This document shows positions 9,930-18,614 of a DNA stretch of 64,000 bases, one piece after another. The notes below the pieces were generated by a model that worked only from the letters and a program-made list of their open reading frames with translations, did no database searches and was not told the origin of the DNA. The stretch covers positions 44,321 to 108,320 of the forward strand of contig NZ_BSEV01000031.1 in assembly GCF_027922005.1 (NCBI RefSeq), written 5' to 3'. Position 1 is the stretch's first letter. Every line of letters starts with the position of its first letter. A program made the position numbers and the translations under genes. This DNA is from Streptosporangium carneum. Lineage in GTDB: Bacteria > Actinomycetota > Actinomycetes > Streptosporangiales > Streptosporangiaceae.

Positions 9930-11350
9930 GCGGTGACCTGTGGGCCCGCGCCTCCTCGGCGCTCGGCTGGAGTTTCTTCAACACCATCGCCTCACGCCTC
10001 GGCACCCTGGCCATCGGCATCGTGCTGGCCAGGCTGCTCGGTCCCGAGCAGTTCGGCGTGTTCGCGGTCGCGATGGTCGCGCTGCTGGCCGTGCTGAGCT
10101 TCAACGAGCTCGGCGTGAGCCTGGCCATCGTCCGCTGGCCCGGCGAGCCGAGGGAGATCGTGCCGAGCGTCATGACGATCTCGATCGCCATGAGCACCCT
10201 GCTGTACGGGGTGAGCTACGTCGCCGCGCCCGCGTTCTGCGCGGCGATGGGCGCGCCCGAGGCGACGGACGTGGTGCGGACGCTCGGCCTGAGCGTGATC
10301 ATCAGCGGCTGCGTGGCGACCCCGGCCGCGCTGCTCCAGCGCGCCTTCCTCCAGGGCCGCAGGACCATCGCCGACCAGGTCAACAACTGGCTCGGCGCGG
10401 GCGTGTCGATCGCGCTCGCGCTGGCCGGGTGGGGGGCGATGAGCCTGGCCGTCGGCCGGATCGCCGGGGCCCTCGCCTCGGGGGTGCTGTTCTTCGTCTT
10501 CTGCCCGGAACCGGTCAGGATCGGCTTCGACCGGGAGGTGGCGGGAAGGCTGCTCAGGTTCGGGCTGCCGCTCGCCGGGTCGAGCATCGTGGTGTTCGCG
10601 GTCACCTACGTCGACCAGCTCATCGTCGGCTGGATGCTCGGCCCCGCGGCGGTCGGCCTCTACGTGCTTGCCTTCAACCTGTCCAACTGGCCGGTCGGGG
10701 TCTTCTCCCAGCCGGTGCGGCAGGTCGCCCCCGCGGCGTTCGCCAGGCTCCAGGACGACCCGCCCGCCATGCGCTCGGCCTTCCTGGCCGCCTTCGGGCT
10801 GCTCGCCGCGATCACGCTGCCCATGTGCCTGCTCATGTCCGGCGCGGCCAGGCCGATCATCGGGTTCGTCTACGGCGAGCCGTGGCTCGGCGCGGCGGGC
10901 GCGCTGGCCTGGCTGGGCGTCTTCGCCGCGCTCAGGGTGCTCTACGAGCTGATCTACGATTTCTTCGTGGTCCTGGCCAGCTCGCGCGTCGTCTTCACCG
11001 TGCAGGTCGTCTGGCTCGTCGCGCTGCTGCCCGCGCTGTTCGTCGGCACGAGCCAGTGGGGCGTCGCCGGCGCCGCCGCCGCGCACGTCGCGGTCGCCTC
11101 GCTGGTCGTGCTCCCCCTGTACCTTCGGGAACTGCGCAGGGCGGGGCTGGGGGTCGGCGCGATGGCCTCCAGGGTCGTGGTGCCGCTGGCCGCCGCCCTG
11201 GCGGTCGGAGGGACGGCGCTGGCCGTGCAGAGCGTGATGACCGACCGGTTCCTGATCCTGGTGGTCGCGAGCGTCGTCGCCCTGGGCGTGGTCGGGGTGT
11301 TGATGCTGAGGATGCGGCCGGTGCTGGCCGGATTGCGGGGGACGGGATGA
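9926..11350 (+). CDS. Wzx-like polysaccharide flippase (MOP superfamily)
   Basis: 474 residues from GTG 9926. It is strongly hydrophobic with about a dozen membrane segments by eye, and begins SSALGWSFFNTIASRLGTLAIGIVLARLLGPEQFGVFAVA. This is the characteristic first-helix motif of lipopolysaccharide/teichuronic-acid flippases. These proteins translocate lipid-linked repeat units across the membrane. It is coupled by GTGA to the glycosyltransferase upstream and by ATGA to the acetyltransferase downstream. Its presence makes a Wzy-type export route likely, consistent with the ligase-like and Wzz-like proteins on the other strand. Confidence 0.9.
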   Translation: MSGDLWARASSALGWSFFNTIASRLGTLAIGIVLARLLGPEQFGVFAVAMVALLAVLSFNELGVSLAIVRWPGEPREIVPSVMTISIAMSTLLYGVSYVAAPAFCAAMGAPEATDVVRTLGLSVIISGCVATPAALLQRAFLQGRRTIADQVNNWLGAGVSIALALAGWGAMSLAVGRIAGALASGVLFFVFCPEPVRIGFDREVAGRLLRFGLPLAGSSIVVFAVTYVDQLIVGWMLGPAAVGLYVLAFNLSNWPVGVFSQPVRQVAPAAFARLQDDPPAMRSAFLAAFGLLAAITLPMCLLMSGAARPIIGFVYGEPWLGAAGALAWLGVFAALRVLYELIYDFFVVLASSRVVFTVQVVWLVALLPALFVGTSQWGVAGAAAAHVAVASLVVLPLYLRELRRAGLGVGAMASRVVVPLAAALAVGGTALAVQSVMTDRFLILVVASVVALGVVGVLMLRMRPVLAGLRGTG

Positions 11351-11994
11351 GGGACCTGCTGATCGTCGGCAGCGGAGGGTTCTCGCGGGAGACCGCCGAG
11401 CTGGTCCGCGCGATCAACGACGCCGGGCCCGCGTGGCGGCTGCTCGGCTTCCTGGACGACGACCCCGCCAAGCGGGGCACGCCGGTCCAGGGCTTGCCGG
11501 TGCTCGGCCCGGCCGAGGCCGTCCACGACCACCCCGCGGCCCAGGTGGTGGTCGGCATCGGCAGCCCGAGGGACAACACGGCCCGCGAGCGGGTGACCGG
11601 ACGGCTCGGACTGCCGCCGGAGCGGTACGCCACGCTGGTCCACCCGACGGCCGTCGTCTCGCGCAGCTCGACGCTCGGCCCCGGCACCGTGGTCGGCGCG
11701 CTGACGGTGCTCACCGCGTCGGTCACCGTCGGCGCCCACGTCGCGATCAGCCCGCACGTGGTGCTCACCCACGACGACGTGGTCGAGGACTTCGTGACCT
11801 TCGCCGCCGGGGTCCGGGTCGCGGGCGCGGTGCGGATCGGCGCCTGCGCCTACGTCGGCGCGGGAGCGCTGATCAGGGAGGGGCTGACCGTCGGGGCCCG
11901 GTCGCTGGTCGGCATGGGGGCGGGCGTGGTGAAGGACGTCCCCCCGGGCGAGGTGTGGGCGGGCACGCCCGCCAGGTTCCTGCGGGCCAACTGA
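11347..11994 (+). CDS. NeuD/PglD-family sugar acyltransferase
   Basis: 215 residues from ATG 11347, overlapping the flippase stop. The N-terminal domain (MRDLLIVGSGGFSRETAELV, then GFLDDDPAKRG) is the Rossmann-like UDP-sugar-binding domain of PglD/NeuD. The C-terminal half is a left-handed beta-helix of hexapeptides ending VWAGTPARFL. Family members acetylate 4-amino sugars or sialic acid. It is the last gene of the forward operon and ends 148 bp before the convergent asparagine-synthase-like gene. Confidence 0.88.
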   Translation: MRDLLIVGSGGFSRETAELVRAINDAGPAWRLLGFLDDDPAKRGTPVQGLPVLGPAEAVHDHPAAQVVVGIGSPRDNTARERVTGRLGLPPERYATLVHPTAVVSRSSTLGPGTVVGALTVLTASVTVGAHVAISPHVVLTHDDVVEDFVTFAAGVRVAGAVRIGACAYVGAGALIREGLTVGARSLVGMGAGVVKDVPPGEVWAGTPARFLRAN

Positions 11995-12062
11995 ACGCCG
12001 CGCCCGACGCGGAACGCGCCGGGCGCGCGGTGACGCCGCCCCCGAACCCCGCCGCCCTTCGC

Positions 12063-12086
12063 CGCGCCGGGGTGCGGGGCGGCGCG
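12063..12086. terminator. Candidate hairpin terminator between convergent operons
   Basis: CGCGCCG (12063-12069) pairs with CGGCGCG (12080-12086) across a 10-base loop and is followed by TTCT. It lies in the 148 bp between the forward and reverse polysaccharide operons. No long U tract is present, as is common in actinobacteria. Confidence 0.4.
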
Positions 12087-12142
12087 TTCTCCGGAGCCCG
12101 CCGTCCTTCACCCCGCGGGGCGGGCGCCGCCGGACTCGACGG

Positions 12143-13882
12143 TCAGGCGAGCGCCGTCGAGGCCGCGCAGAGGATCGCCAGGAACGCGGCGGTCCCCGGG
12201 GTCGGGTCGTACTCCCCGGACAGCATCCGCGCCAGCCACTCCTGACGCACCAGGCCGGTGCCGAGCGCGGGCTCCAGCAGTGACGGCTCGGCCCGCCAGT
12301 GCGCGACCAGCAGCGCCACCATGGTCGGCTCGCCGACGCCGGGGTTGCCCGAGCGCCTGATCCGCTGCCTGGCCTTGCGCGCCGCGCGCAGCCCCAGGTC
12401 CAGGCCGAGCCGCGCGGCCCGCACCGGCTTCGGGGCGAACAGCGTCACCGGGCGCAGACCGGTGTCCAGTGGGATCCTGGCCAGGTCGGGAGCCAGGCGG
12501 TCCAGCAGCATCGCGTTGTAGCGGGAGTAGAGCTTCACCGCGGGGTCCATGGCCCTGGCCTGCTCCACGAAGGCGGGGTGCAGCATCGGGCTGAGCGTGG
12601 TGTAGCGCGTGCAGGCCGTGCTCAGCGTCGCGCCGACCATCCGCTGGGTGCGCTCGTGGAAGTAGAACTCGTCGGTCGAGGAGAGCCAGTCGGTGCGGTA
12701 GCCCGCGAACATCTCCCTGAGCCTGCGCATCGTCGAGGCCTTGGTCTCCGCGGCGAAGTCCCCGGTGAACATCTCCGGGTCGGCGTACTCGACGCTGAAG
12801 ATGCGCCACTCGGCCAGCCTGTCGACCAGCTGCGGGGTCGGCCCCGGGTGCTGGCGCTGCCCCAGGTAGTAGAACGCCCGGGAGAACTCCCCGCCGAACC
12901 CGTTGATCCTCGGCTCCCTGGGAGCCTGCGCCTCGGCCCACTCCTGCACGGCCAGCTGGACCGGGTTGTTGATCCCCCCGGTCGACAGCGCCGCGGCCGT
13001 CACCAGCTCGTGCGCCCGCGCCGGAGTGAGCCCGGCCATCCGGTCCATGTCGATGACCTGGCGCTCCAGCCGGTAGGCCGTGGCGATCCTGGTGGCCAGC
13101 TCCTGGTCGCGGGACTCGACGGAGGCCAGGGTGAGCGCGCGCACCTGCCGGCGACGCCCCTCGGGGACCGCGGCCAGCAGGATCCGCGAGTCAAGGCCGC
13201 CGGACAGCTGCAGCACCGCGTCCGGGTGCTCGTCGAGCAGCCGCTCCATGTTGTCGCGCAGGATCCGCGCGGCGCGCCGTACGGCCTCGGCCAGGTCGGT
13301 CGTCGGCGGATGCCCGGGACTCTTGTACGGCGTCAGCGTGGCCCTGCCCTCCGACAGGCGCACCACGTGTCCCGCGGGGATCTTCCGCACCCCCGCGTAC
13401 GGCGTGTCCGTCCCCAGGTGGTGGCCGATGAGCCGGTAGGCGCCGAGCACGTCCAGGTCCAGGCCGCCGCCGGTCAACCGGGCCAGCGACGTCGGCGAGG
13501 TGGACAGCGCCGCCCAGCCGGGTCCCTCCGCGAGGTACAGGTGCCGCATGCCGAGCTGGTCGACCGCGGCCAGCAGGGCGCCGTCCTCCTCGGCGAGCAC
13601 GGCGGCGAACGGCGCGGCCAGGTCGCCCAGCTCCCGCCCCTCCCGGATCCTGCCGGTCAGCTCGGCCTCGGACATCGGCCGGTAGTCGTGGTCGTGCGCC
13701 CCCTCGACCAGTGAGTACAGCGGGCCGGGCGTGGCCGACCAGACCTCGCCCGCGCCGCCGGGCAGCGGGCGCCTGACCGCCCCGGGGAACGGGGGCGTGC
13801 CGTCGGAAAGGGGCGAGACGCCCCGCGGGCCCGTGGACACCGCGAGGAGAGGCGCCGCGAGGGGCGCCGGGGGAGTCGTCAC
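12143..13882 (-). CDS. Asparagine-synthase-like ATP-dependent amide ligase, lacking the glutaminase cysteine
   Basis: 579 residues from GTG 13882, which overlaps the stop of the PHP gene (GTGA). The PP-loop SGGLDSR of the synthetase domain is at about residues 227-233, in VLQLSGGLDSRILLAAV. An N-terminal Ntn-like domain is recognisable (GRELGDLAAPFAAVLAEEDG). However, the protein starts MTTPPAPLAAPLL with no Cys at position 2, so glutamine hydrolysis is unlikely. Such proteins adenylate a carboxylate and form an amide, as in asparagine synthetase, beta-lactam synthetase and lasso cyclase. Within a glycan locus it may amidate a uronic or amino-acid substituent. It is last in the reverse operon. 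Confidence 0.8.
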   Translation of the reverse strand: MTTPPAPLAAPLLAVSTGPRGVSPLSDGTPPFPGAVRRPLPGGAGEVWSATPGPLYSLVEGAHDHDYRPMSEAELTGRIREGRELGDLAAPFAAVLAEEDGALLAAVDQLGMRHLYLAEGPGWAALSTSPTSLARLTGGGLDLDVLGAYRLIGHHLGTDTPYAGVRKIPAGHVVRLSEGRATLTPYKSPGHPPTTDLAEAVRRAARILRDNMERLLDEHPDAVLQLSGGLDSRILLAAVPEGRRRQVRALTLASVESRDQELATRIATAYRLERQVIDMDRMAGLTPARAHELVTAAALSTGGINNPVQLAVQEWAEAQAPREPRINGFGGEFSRAFYYLGQRQHPGPTPQLVDRLAEWRIFSVEYADPEMFTGDFAAETKASTMRRLREMFAGYRTDWLSSTDEFYFHERTQRMVGATLSTACTRYTTLSPMLHPAFVEQARAMDPAVKLYSRYNAMLLDRLAPDLARIPLDTGLRPVTLFAPKPVRAARLGLDLGLRAARKARQRIRRSGNPGVGEPTMVALLVAHWRAEPSLLEPALGTGLVRQEWLARMLSGEYDPTPGTAAFLAILCAASTALA

Positions 13883-14610
13883 GGAAAGAGCCTCCGGAGA
13901 AGAGGGGCGACCCTCCGCCGGGCCGTCTCCAGCCCGCGCATGACCTGGCCGCCGGGGCCGCCGGCCAGGTGGCGCACCGGGACGCCGAACGCCCTGGCCT
14001 CGAACCTGCGGGCCGCGAGGGCGGCGTAGACGGCGGAGGTGGTGGGCGGGGAGCCGAGGGAGAGCCGCATGGTCAGGGGGAAGATCTGGCGGCGGTTGTG
14101 GAAGTCGAGGGTGGCGAAGCCCGGCAGCCCGGCCTCGCGGGCCAGCCGCAGGGACTCGGGGTTGGCCACGATGCCGTCGTACTTGCGGTTCCACACCTCG
14201 ACCGCGGTGAGCAGCGGGACCCAGTCGGGGTCGAACCTGCTCCAGGCGTCGCGCCGGTGCGGGTGGGCGAGCACCGCCGTTCCCCCCGCCTCGGCGACCT
14301 CCTTCAGCAGGTGACCGGTGTGCAGTCCGTCGCCGAGGAACGGCAGGCCCTCGCCCCAGACCGGGACGTGGATCAGGTTCTCCGCGTCGCCGTACTCGAT
14401 GCCGGGGACGAACAGCAGGCCCGGGGCGCTGGCCTCGGCGCAGGCCTGCCGGTACTCCTCCCACTTGGCGGCGGAGAAACCCCGGCTGTGCTCGCTGGTG
14501 AGCACCACGCCGACGCCCTGGCGGCGGAACAGTCTCGCCAGGCGGGCCAGCGGCCACGAGCCGTCGTCCGACCACTCGGAGTGCACGTGCGCGACGGCGC
14601 TGACCTTCAT
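13879..14610 (-). CDS. PHP-domain metal-dependent phosphoesterase
   Basis: 243 residues from ATG 14610 (ATGA overlap with the ATP-grasp gene). It begins VSAVAHVHSEWSDDGSWPL: the H-x-H plus S-D pattern is the first PHP metal motif. VVLTSEHSRG, VLAHPHRRD and ATLDFHNRR supply further His and Asp ligands. PHP proteins hydrolyse phosphoesters using two or three divalent metals; tyrosine phosphatases of polysaccharide loci (CpsB/YwqE) and CehA-type proteins use this fold. The substrate is not evident. Coupling to the ATP-grasp and amide-ligase genes suggests a shared pathway. Confidence 0.8.
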   Translation of the reverse strand: MKVSAVAHVHSEWSDDGSWPLARLARLFRRQGVGVVLTSEHSRGFSAAKWEEYRQACAEASAPGLLFVPGIEYGDAENLIHVPVWGEGLPFLGDGLHTGHLLKEVAEAGGTAVLAHPHRRDAWSRFDPDWVPLLTAVEVWNRKYDGIVANPESLRLAREAGLPGFATLDFHNRRQIFPLTMRLSLGSPPTTSAVYAALAARRFEARAFGVPVRHLAGGPGGQVMRGLETARRRVAPLLRRLFP

Positions 14611-15692
14611 CGACCGCTCCTGACGAGCTGGGTCCGCAGGGTGGCGAGGGTGTCGGCCGCGAAGACGCCGAACTCGCCCCGTCTGCGGTTGTAGAGGCGC
14701 TGTCCGCGCCGGGGGGTCAGCACGGCCAGGACCGTGCCCAGCCGGGGCGCGCCCCCCTTGGCCAGCACGGCGGCCAGGTGGACCAGGTCGCGGCCGAGGT
14801 GGCGGGCGGTGAGGTGCGGGGGGTCGACCGGCTCGGGAGGTTCGAAGCCGGGGTCGAGCCGGGACCGTACGGCCCAGGCGGGGTAGTGGTAGCCGCGGGC
14901 GACGGCCAGGGCCATGCTGCCCCAGGCGCGGCCGTTCAACTCCATGAACCAGGGCACCCCGGCTGAGTCCCGGAGAAGCTCGATCATGAAGATGCCGCGC
15001 CAGCCGCTCTCCTTGACGAACGCCTCGACCGGCGCGCGCAGTTCCACGGCCAGCGGGATCGACCTGCAGGCGCTGGAGCCCGAGCCGCGCGGGTTCATCA
15101 TCCGGACCCGGCGGTGGGCGCTCAGCGCGTGGACCCCGGAGTCGGTGGCCAGCCCGAAGACGCCCTCGCCGACGCCGCCGAGCACCGACTGCACGAGCCT
15201 GGGCTCGGCCACGCGGGAGACGTCGGAGGTGATCCGCCCCGTCGGACGGGTCAGCACGCCGTCCTTGAGGGCGACGGCCAGCGCGGGCTTGACCATCCAC
15301 GGTCCCCTGGCCCCCGTCTGGGGCACCGCGAACCCCGCTCGCTCGGCCAGGGCGAGCTGCCGCTGCTTGTCGAGGGCGAGACGGGCGTGGTCACCGGTCG
15401 GCCCGGCGACCGGTGCGCCGGGGACCCGGTCGCAGACCCAGACGGCGTGGTCGTCCAGCGGCAGCACCGCGGCGGGGGCCAGCTCGTCCACCAGCCGGGC
15501 GACGTCGTCCGCGCACGCCTGCGCGTCCCGCTCGGGGGCGGTGACCTGGTGGCAGGTCACCTTCCCGCTGCGGGCGACGGCCGGGCGGGACCCGGCCCGC
15601 GCGAACACGTGGACCTCGAACCCGTCGTCGTGCAGGGACCAGGCGGCCTCGGGGGCGGCCAGCGCGTCGGCGAAGCCGATGAGCACCCGCAT
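14607..15692 (-). CDS. ATP-grasp domain ligase
   Basis: 361 residues from ATG 15692. The order is a pre-ATP-grasp Rossmann half (MRVLIGFADALAAPEAAWSL), a central KQRQLALAERAGFAVPQT, ATP-binding strands (GPWMVKPALAV), and a metal-binding segment FMIELLRDSAGVPWFMELNGRAWGS with the E...N pair. These enzymes activate carboxylates as acyl phosphates to form amide or thioester bonds. Its start lies 3 bp after the deacetylase stop. In a polysaccharide locus it may attach an amino acid to a sugar acid, which is inference. Confidence 0.82.
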   Translation of the reverse strand: MRVLIGFADALAAPEAAWSLHDDGFEVHVFARAGSRPAVARSGKVTCHQVTAPERDAQACADDVARLVDELAPAAVLPLDDHAVWVCDRVPGAPVAGPTGDHARLALDKQRQLALAERAGFAVPQTGARGPWMVKPALAVALKDGVLTRPTGRITSDVSRVAEPRLVQSVLGGVGEGVFGLATDSGVHALSAHRRVRMMNPRGSGSSACRSIPLAVELRAPVEAFVKESGWRGIFMIELLRDSAGVPWFMELNGRAWGSMALAVARGYHYPAWAVRSRLDPGFEPPEPVDPPHLTARHLGRDLVHLAAVLAKGGAPRLGTVLAVLTPRRGQRLYNRRRGEFGVFAADTLATLRTQLVRSGR

Positions 15693-15695
15693 CCG

Positions 15696-16358
15696 TCACC
15701 GCCACCGCTTGTATCGGGCCATGACCGCCGCGCGGAGCCGTGCCGGGGGAGAGGGATCCGCGAGGATCTCCCGCCGGACGCTGTCCAGGGTGTCGGCGCG
15801 GGTGACGCTGTAGCGCGCCTGCAGCCAGGAGCCGGACGCCGCCCTGCGCCGGTCGCTGGTGTAGACCCGGGTGTAGCCGTGGGCGCGGAGCGCGGCCAGG
15901 CTCGCCTTGTCGTAGGAGCCGAACGGGCAGGCGGCGCTGGAGACGGGGCGTCCCGCGGCCTCCGCGATGATCGTGCGGGCCTCGACCAGCTCGCCCTGGC
16001 GTTCGCGGGGGTCGCGCTCCCGCCAGTCACGGTGGTGCATGCCGTGCGAGCCGACGGCCATGCCCGCGTCGGCCAGGGCCCTGACCTCGTCGGCGCTCAC
16101 GCTCACCGGGGTGCCGAGTCTGCCGGCGATGGGGAAGAACTCCGCGGTCAGGCCCCTGGACAGGAGCTCGGGCAGCGCGATCGACACGTCGGAGGCGAAT
16201 CCGTCGTCGAAGCTGAGCCGTACGTCGTCACGCTGGGCGACCTCGTCCAGCACCCGCCGGAACAGGTCCACGGAGACGAAGTAGTCCTCCGCGCCCTCCT
16301 CGAGGTCGTGGACCGCGGGCGGCTCGCCCACGCCGTGGAAGCAGATGTTGATCGGCAT
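15696..16358 (-). CDS. Polysaccharide deacetylase (NodB-fold)
   Basis: 220 residues from ATG 16358, which shares one base with the methyltransferase stop (TGATG). The NodB motifs are visible: LSFDDGFASD (catalytic Asp), SHGMHHRDW (His metal ligands) and CPFGSYD. There is no signal peptide, so it probably acts inside the cell on a nucleotide- or lipid-linked acetamido sugar rather than on exported polymer. The adjacent methyltransferase and ATP-grasp genes are co-transcribed. Confidence 0.85.
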   Translation of the reverse strand: MPINICFHGVGEPPAVHDLEEGAEDYFVSVDLFRRVLDEVAQRDDVRLSFDDGFASDVSIALPELLSRGLTAEFFPIAGRLGTPVSVSADEVRALADAGMAVGSHGMHHRDWRERDPRERQGELVEARTIIAEAAGRPVSSAACPFGSYDKASLAALRAHGYTRVYTSDRRRAASGSWLQARYSVTRADTLDSVRREILADPSPPARLRAAVMARYKRWR

Positions 16359-17215
16359 CAGCCGGTCCTGCGTAACCAGATGGAGCCGGGGCTCTCCGCG
16401 GAGATGCCGTCGGGGACGAGCTCGCCGTGCTCCTGCCAGAGCCAGGAGGAGAACAGCAGGATCTCGTAGCCGGCGTTGCCGACGAGGAAGGCGTGCAGGA
16501 GGTAGTTCTCCGTCCAGTCACGGCCCTCGCGCAGCCAGCCGTCCGGGTAGTCGAACGGCCAGAAGACGTCGTGGACGTGGACCAGGACGCCCGGCGCCAG
16601 CCTGGGCAGCACCTGGAGGAACAGCCACAGGACGTCCGAGCCCGCCTTGACGACGTGGGTGGAGTCGATGAACAGCAGGTCGCCCGACTCCAGCTTCTCG
16701 TAGGCGGACAGCGGCACGTCCTGGACCGGGGAGCGCAGCAGGGTCAGCCGCTCCTCGTCGCCGGGGCGCAGCAGGGCGAGCAGCCGGTCGGGGTAGGGCT
16801 CGACGCAGGTCAACTCCGCGGGGTGGTCGATGGTGTCCAGCGCCAGCGCGGTCGAGAAGCCGGAGCCGATCTCCATCACCCGCCCGGGGCGGTGGTGGCG
16901 CAGCATCGACCGGTAGACCGCCGCGTCGGCGGCGTTGAACATGGGGTTCGACGGGGTGTACCTCGGCCCCTCGAACGGCTTGTCCAGCTCCTCGGCCAGG
17001 CTGAGGGCCAGGGCGATCTGCTCGGTCTCGCGGAGGTCGACGCCCGGAACGCGGTCCCTGCCCGGGATCGCCTTCCAGGCGAGGGCGCGTTCCACGTCGG
17101 CCGCGGCGGTGAGCGGCGAGTAGAAGTGCCCCGGGGGCATCCAGGGCGGAGTCGTGATGGCCGCTCCCACCGCGCGTACGGTCCGTACAGTGCGTCGCCG
17201 TAATGGCTCTGACAT
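16358..17215 (-). CDS. Class I SAM-dependent methyltransferase
   Basis: 285 residues from ATG 17215, with AGGAAAGG ten bases upstream on the minus strand. VMEIGSGFSTALALDTI is the SAM-binding glycine loop and LTCVEPYPDRLLALL the acidic end of strand 2. DLLFIDSTHVVKAGSDVLWLFLQVLPRLAPGVLVHVHDVFWP is the catalytic region of O-methyltransferases of the Methyltransf_24 type. It likely methylates a sugar hydroxyl or carboxyl of the glycan. It sits 37 bp after the ligase-like gene in the reverse operon. Confidence 0.82.
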   Translation of the reverse strand: MSEPLRRRTVRTVRAVGAAITTPPWMPPGHFYSPLTAAADVERALAWKAIPGRDRVPGVDLRETEQIALALSLAEELDKPFEGPRYTPSNPMFNAADAAVYRSMLRHHRPGRVMEIGSGFSTALALDTIDHPAELTCVEPYPDRLLALLRPGDEERLTLLRSPVQDVPLSAYEKLESGDLLFIDSTHVVKAGSDVLWLFLQVLPRLAPGVLVHVHDVFWPFDYPDGWLREGRDWTENYLLHAFLVGNAGYEILLFSSWLWQEHGELVPDGISAESPGSIWLRRTG

Positions 17216-17252
17216 GAAAGCCTTTCCTCACCTTTCACATGACACGTCCCGC

Positions 17253-18614
17253 CTAGGACGTTTGGAGTACCGGTTCGGAGGACGTGGAAATCGGAGTTTC
17301 CTGAGGGACGGCCCGATTGGCGATGTTGTACACCGCTCCGGCGAATCCCATGACGACGAACATGAGCCCCGCGCACATGGGGAAGGCGAGGGAGTCGTAG
17401 GTGGCCAGCGAGACCGCCCCGACCAGGACCGAGGCGGCGACGCACTGGGCCAGGTGGCGCAGCTCGGGGTCGTCGCTGAGCCGTCTGGCCCTGCGGGCGA
17501 GCACCCAGCCGGTGCCGAAGCACACCACGACGCTGATGCTCCCGATCACCCCCATCTCGATCAGGGTGACGAGATACTGGTTGTCGAGGATCCGGTAGAG
17601 GTTCGGCAGGAACGTGCCGAAGCCCCTGCCGAACCAGGGATGCTCGCTGAAGTAGTCGGTCGCGGCCGAGTAGTCATGCAGCCGGAACTGGGTGCTGCTG
17701 TCGTTGCCGATGTTCTCGAACAGGGCGAAGATCGTGCCGAGCAGGCCGGGGATGGCCAGGCGCATCACCACGCCGAAGGCGCCGAAGAGCACGTAGGCGC
17801 GCCTGCGCTCCTTGCGGGTCCAGGTGGGCACGACCACCACGGCCACCAGGACGGCGCCGAGCATGGCGGTCCTGGAGATGGTCATCGGCAGCGCGGCGGC
17901 GATCAGCATCACCTGGGCCCAGCGCCGCCTGCGCAGTTCCGGCGGCGCGTGCCGGGCTCCGTGCAGCGCCAGCGGGAGCAGCAGGCCGAGCACGACGCCG
18001 AACTCGATCGGGTGGGCGGCGGTCGCGGCGATCCGGTTGAACTCGTCGCGGCCGTGCACCGACGAGTAGGGGACGGACAGGCTCAGGCCGGGGATCTGGA
18101 TGTACTGGGCCAGGTCGAGCGCGGTGAAGAACTGCAGGACCCCCAGCGCGGCGATGGCCGTGCCGAAGGCCACGACGCGGCGGCGCAGCTTCTCCAGCAG
18201 GTCCATCCGGTCGACCCCGTCACAGATGATCAGAGCCGAGCCGATCCACCCGGCGGCGATGATGAGCCCCCGGTCGAGGCCGTTGATCTCCAACACGGTC
18301 AGTTGCCGGGTCATGCCCGAGGCGTAGCTGGCCAGCACCGCCGCGCCGAAGAGCACCATCGCGATGCGCAGCGGCTGCGGCTGCCTGATGGCGGTCGAGC
18401 GCGGCGCGAGCCAGGCCAGCAGGTAGGCGAGCAGGATCACCACCGCGAAGACCCCCGCGGGCGTCCCCGCGCCGCCGAGCGGCCCGATGACGTACTGCGA
18501 GGGAAGCAGCAGGAGCAGGAAGCAGTAGACGCTGCTCAGGGTGGTCGCCGGGGCGGGAGCCGGGTTGATCGGCGGTGGTTTCCGCCGACGCCGGAAACTG
18601 GACCGGTACGTCAA
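17253..18614 (-). CDS. O-antigen ligase/polymerase-like membrane protein
   Basis: 453 residues if translation starts at TTG 18614, which overlaps the upstream stop (TTGA). A later start in the first membrane helix is possible. The protein has roughly ten or more hydrophobic helices and a large extracytoplasmic loop ending YFSEHPWFGRGFGTFLPN, the typical Wzy_C (O-antigen ligase family) motif. Such proteins polymerise or ligate lipid-linked glycans outside the membrane. Neighbouring Wzz-like genes support a Wzy-dependent pathway. Confidence 0.82.
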   Translation of the reverse strand: MTYRSSFRRRRKPPPINPAPAPATTLSSVYCFLLLLLPSQYVIGPLGGAGTPAGVFAVVILLAYLLAWLAPRSTAIRQPQPLRIAMVLFGAAVLASYASGMTRQLTVLEINGLDRGLIIAAGWIGSALIICDGVDRMDLLEKLRRRVVAFGTAIAALGVLQFFTALDLAQYIQIPGLSLSVPYSSVHGRDEFNRIAATAAHPIEFGVVLGLLLPLALHGARHAPPELRRRRWAQVMLIAAALPMTISRTAMLGAVLVAVVVVPTWTRKERRRAYVLFGAFGVVMRLAIPGLLGTIFALFENIGNDSSTQFRLHDYSAATDYFSEHPWFGRGFGTFLPNLYRILDNQYLVTLIEMGVIGSISVVVCFGTGWVLARRARRLSDDPELRHLAQCVAASVLVGAVSLATYDSLAFPMCAGLMFVVMGFAGAVYNIANRAVPQETPISTSSEPVLQTS

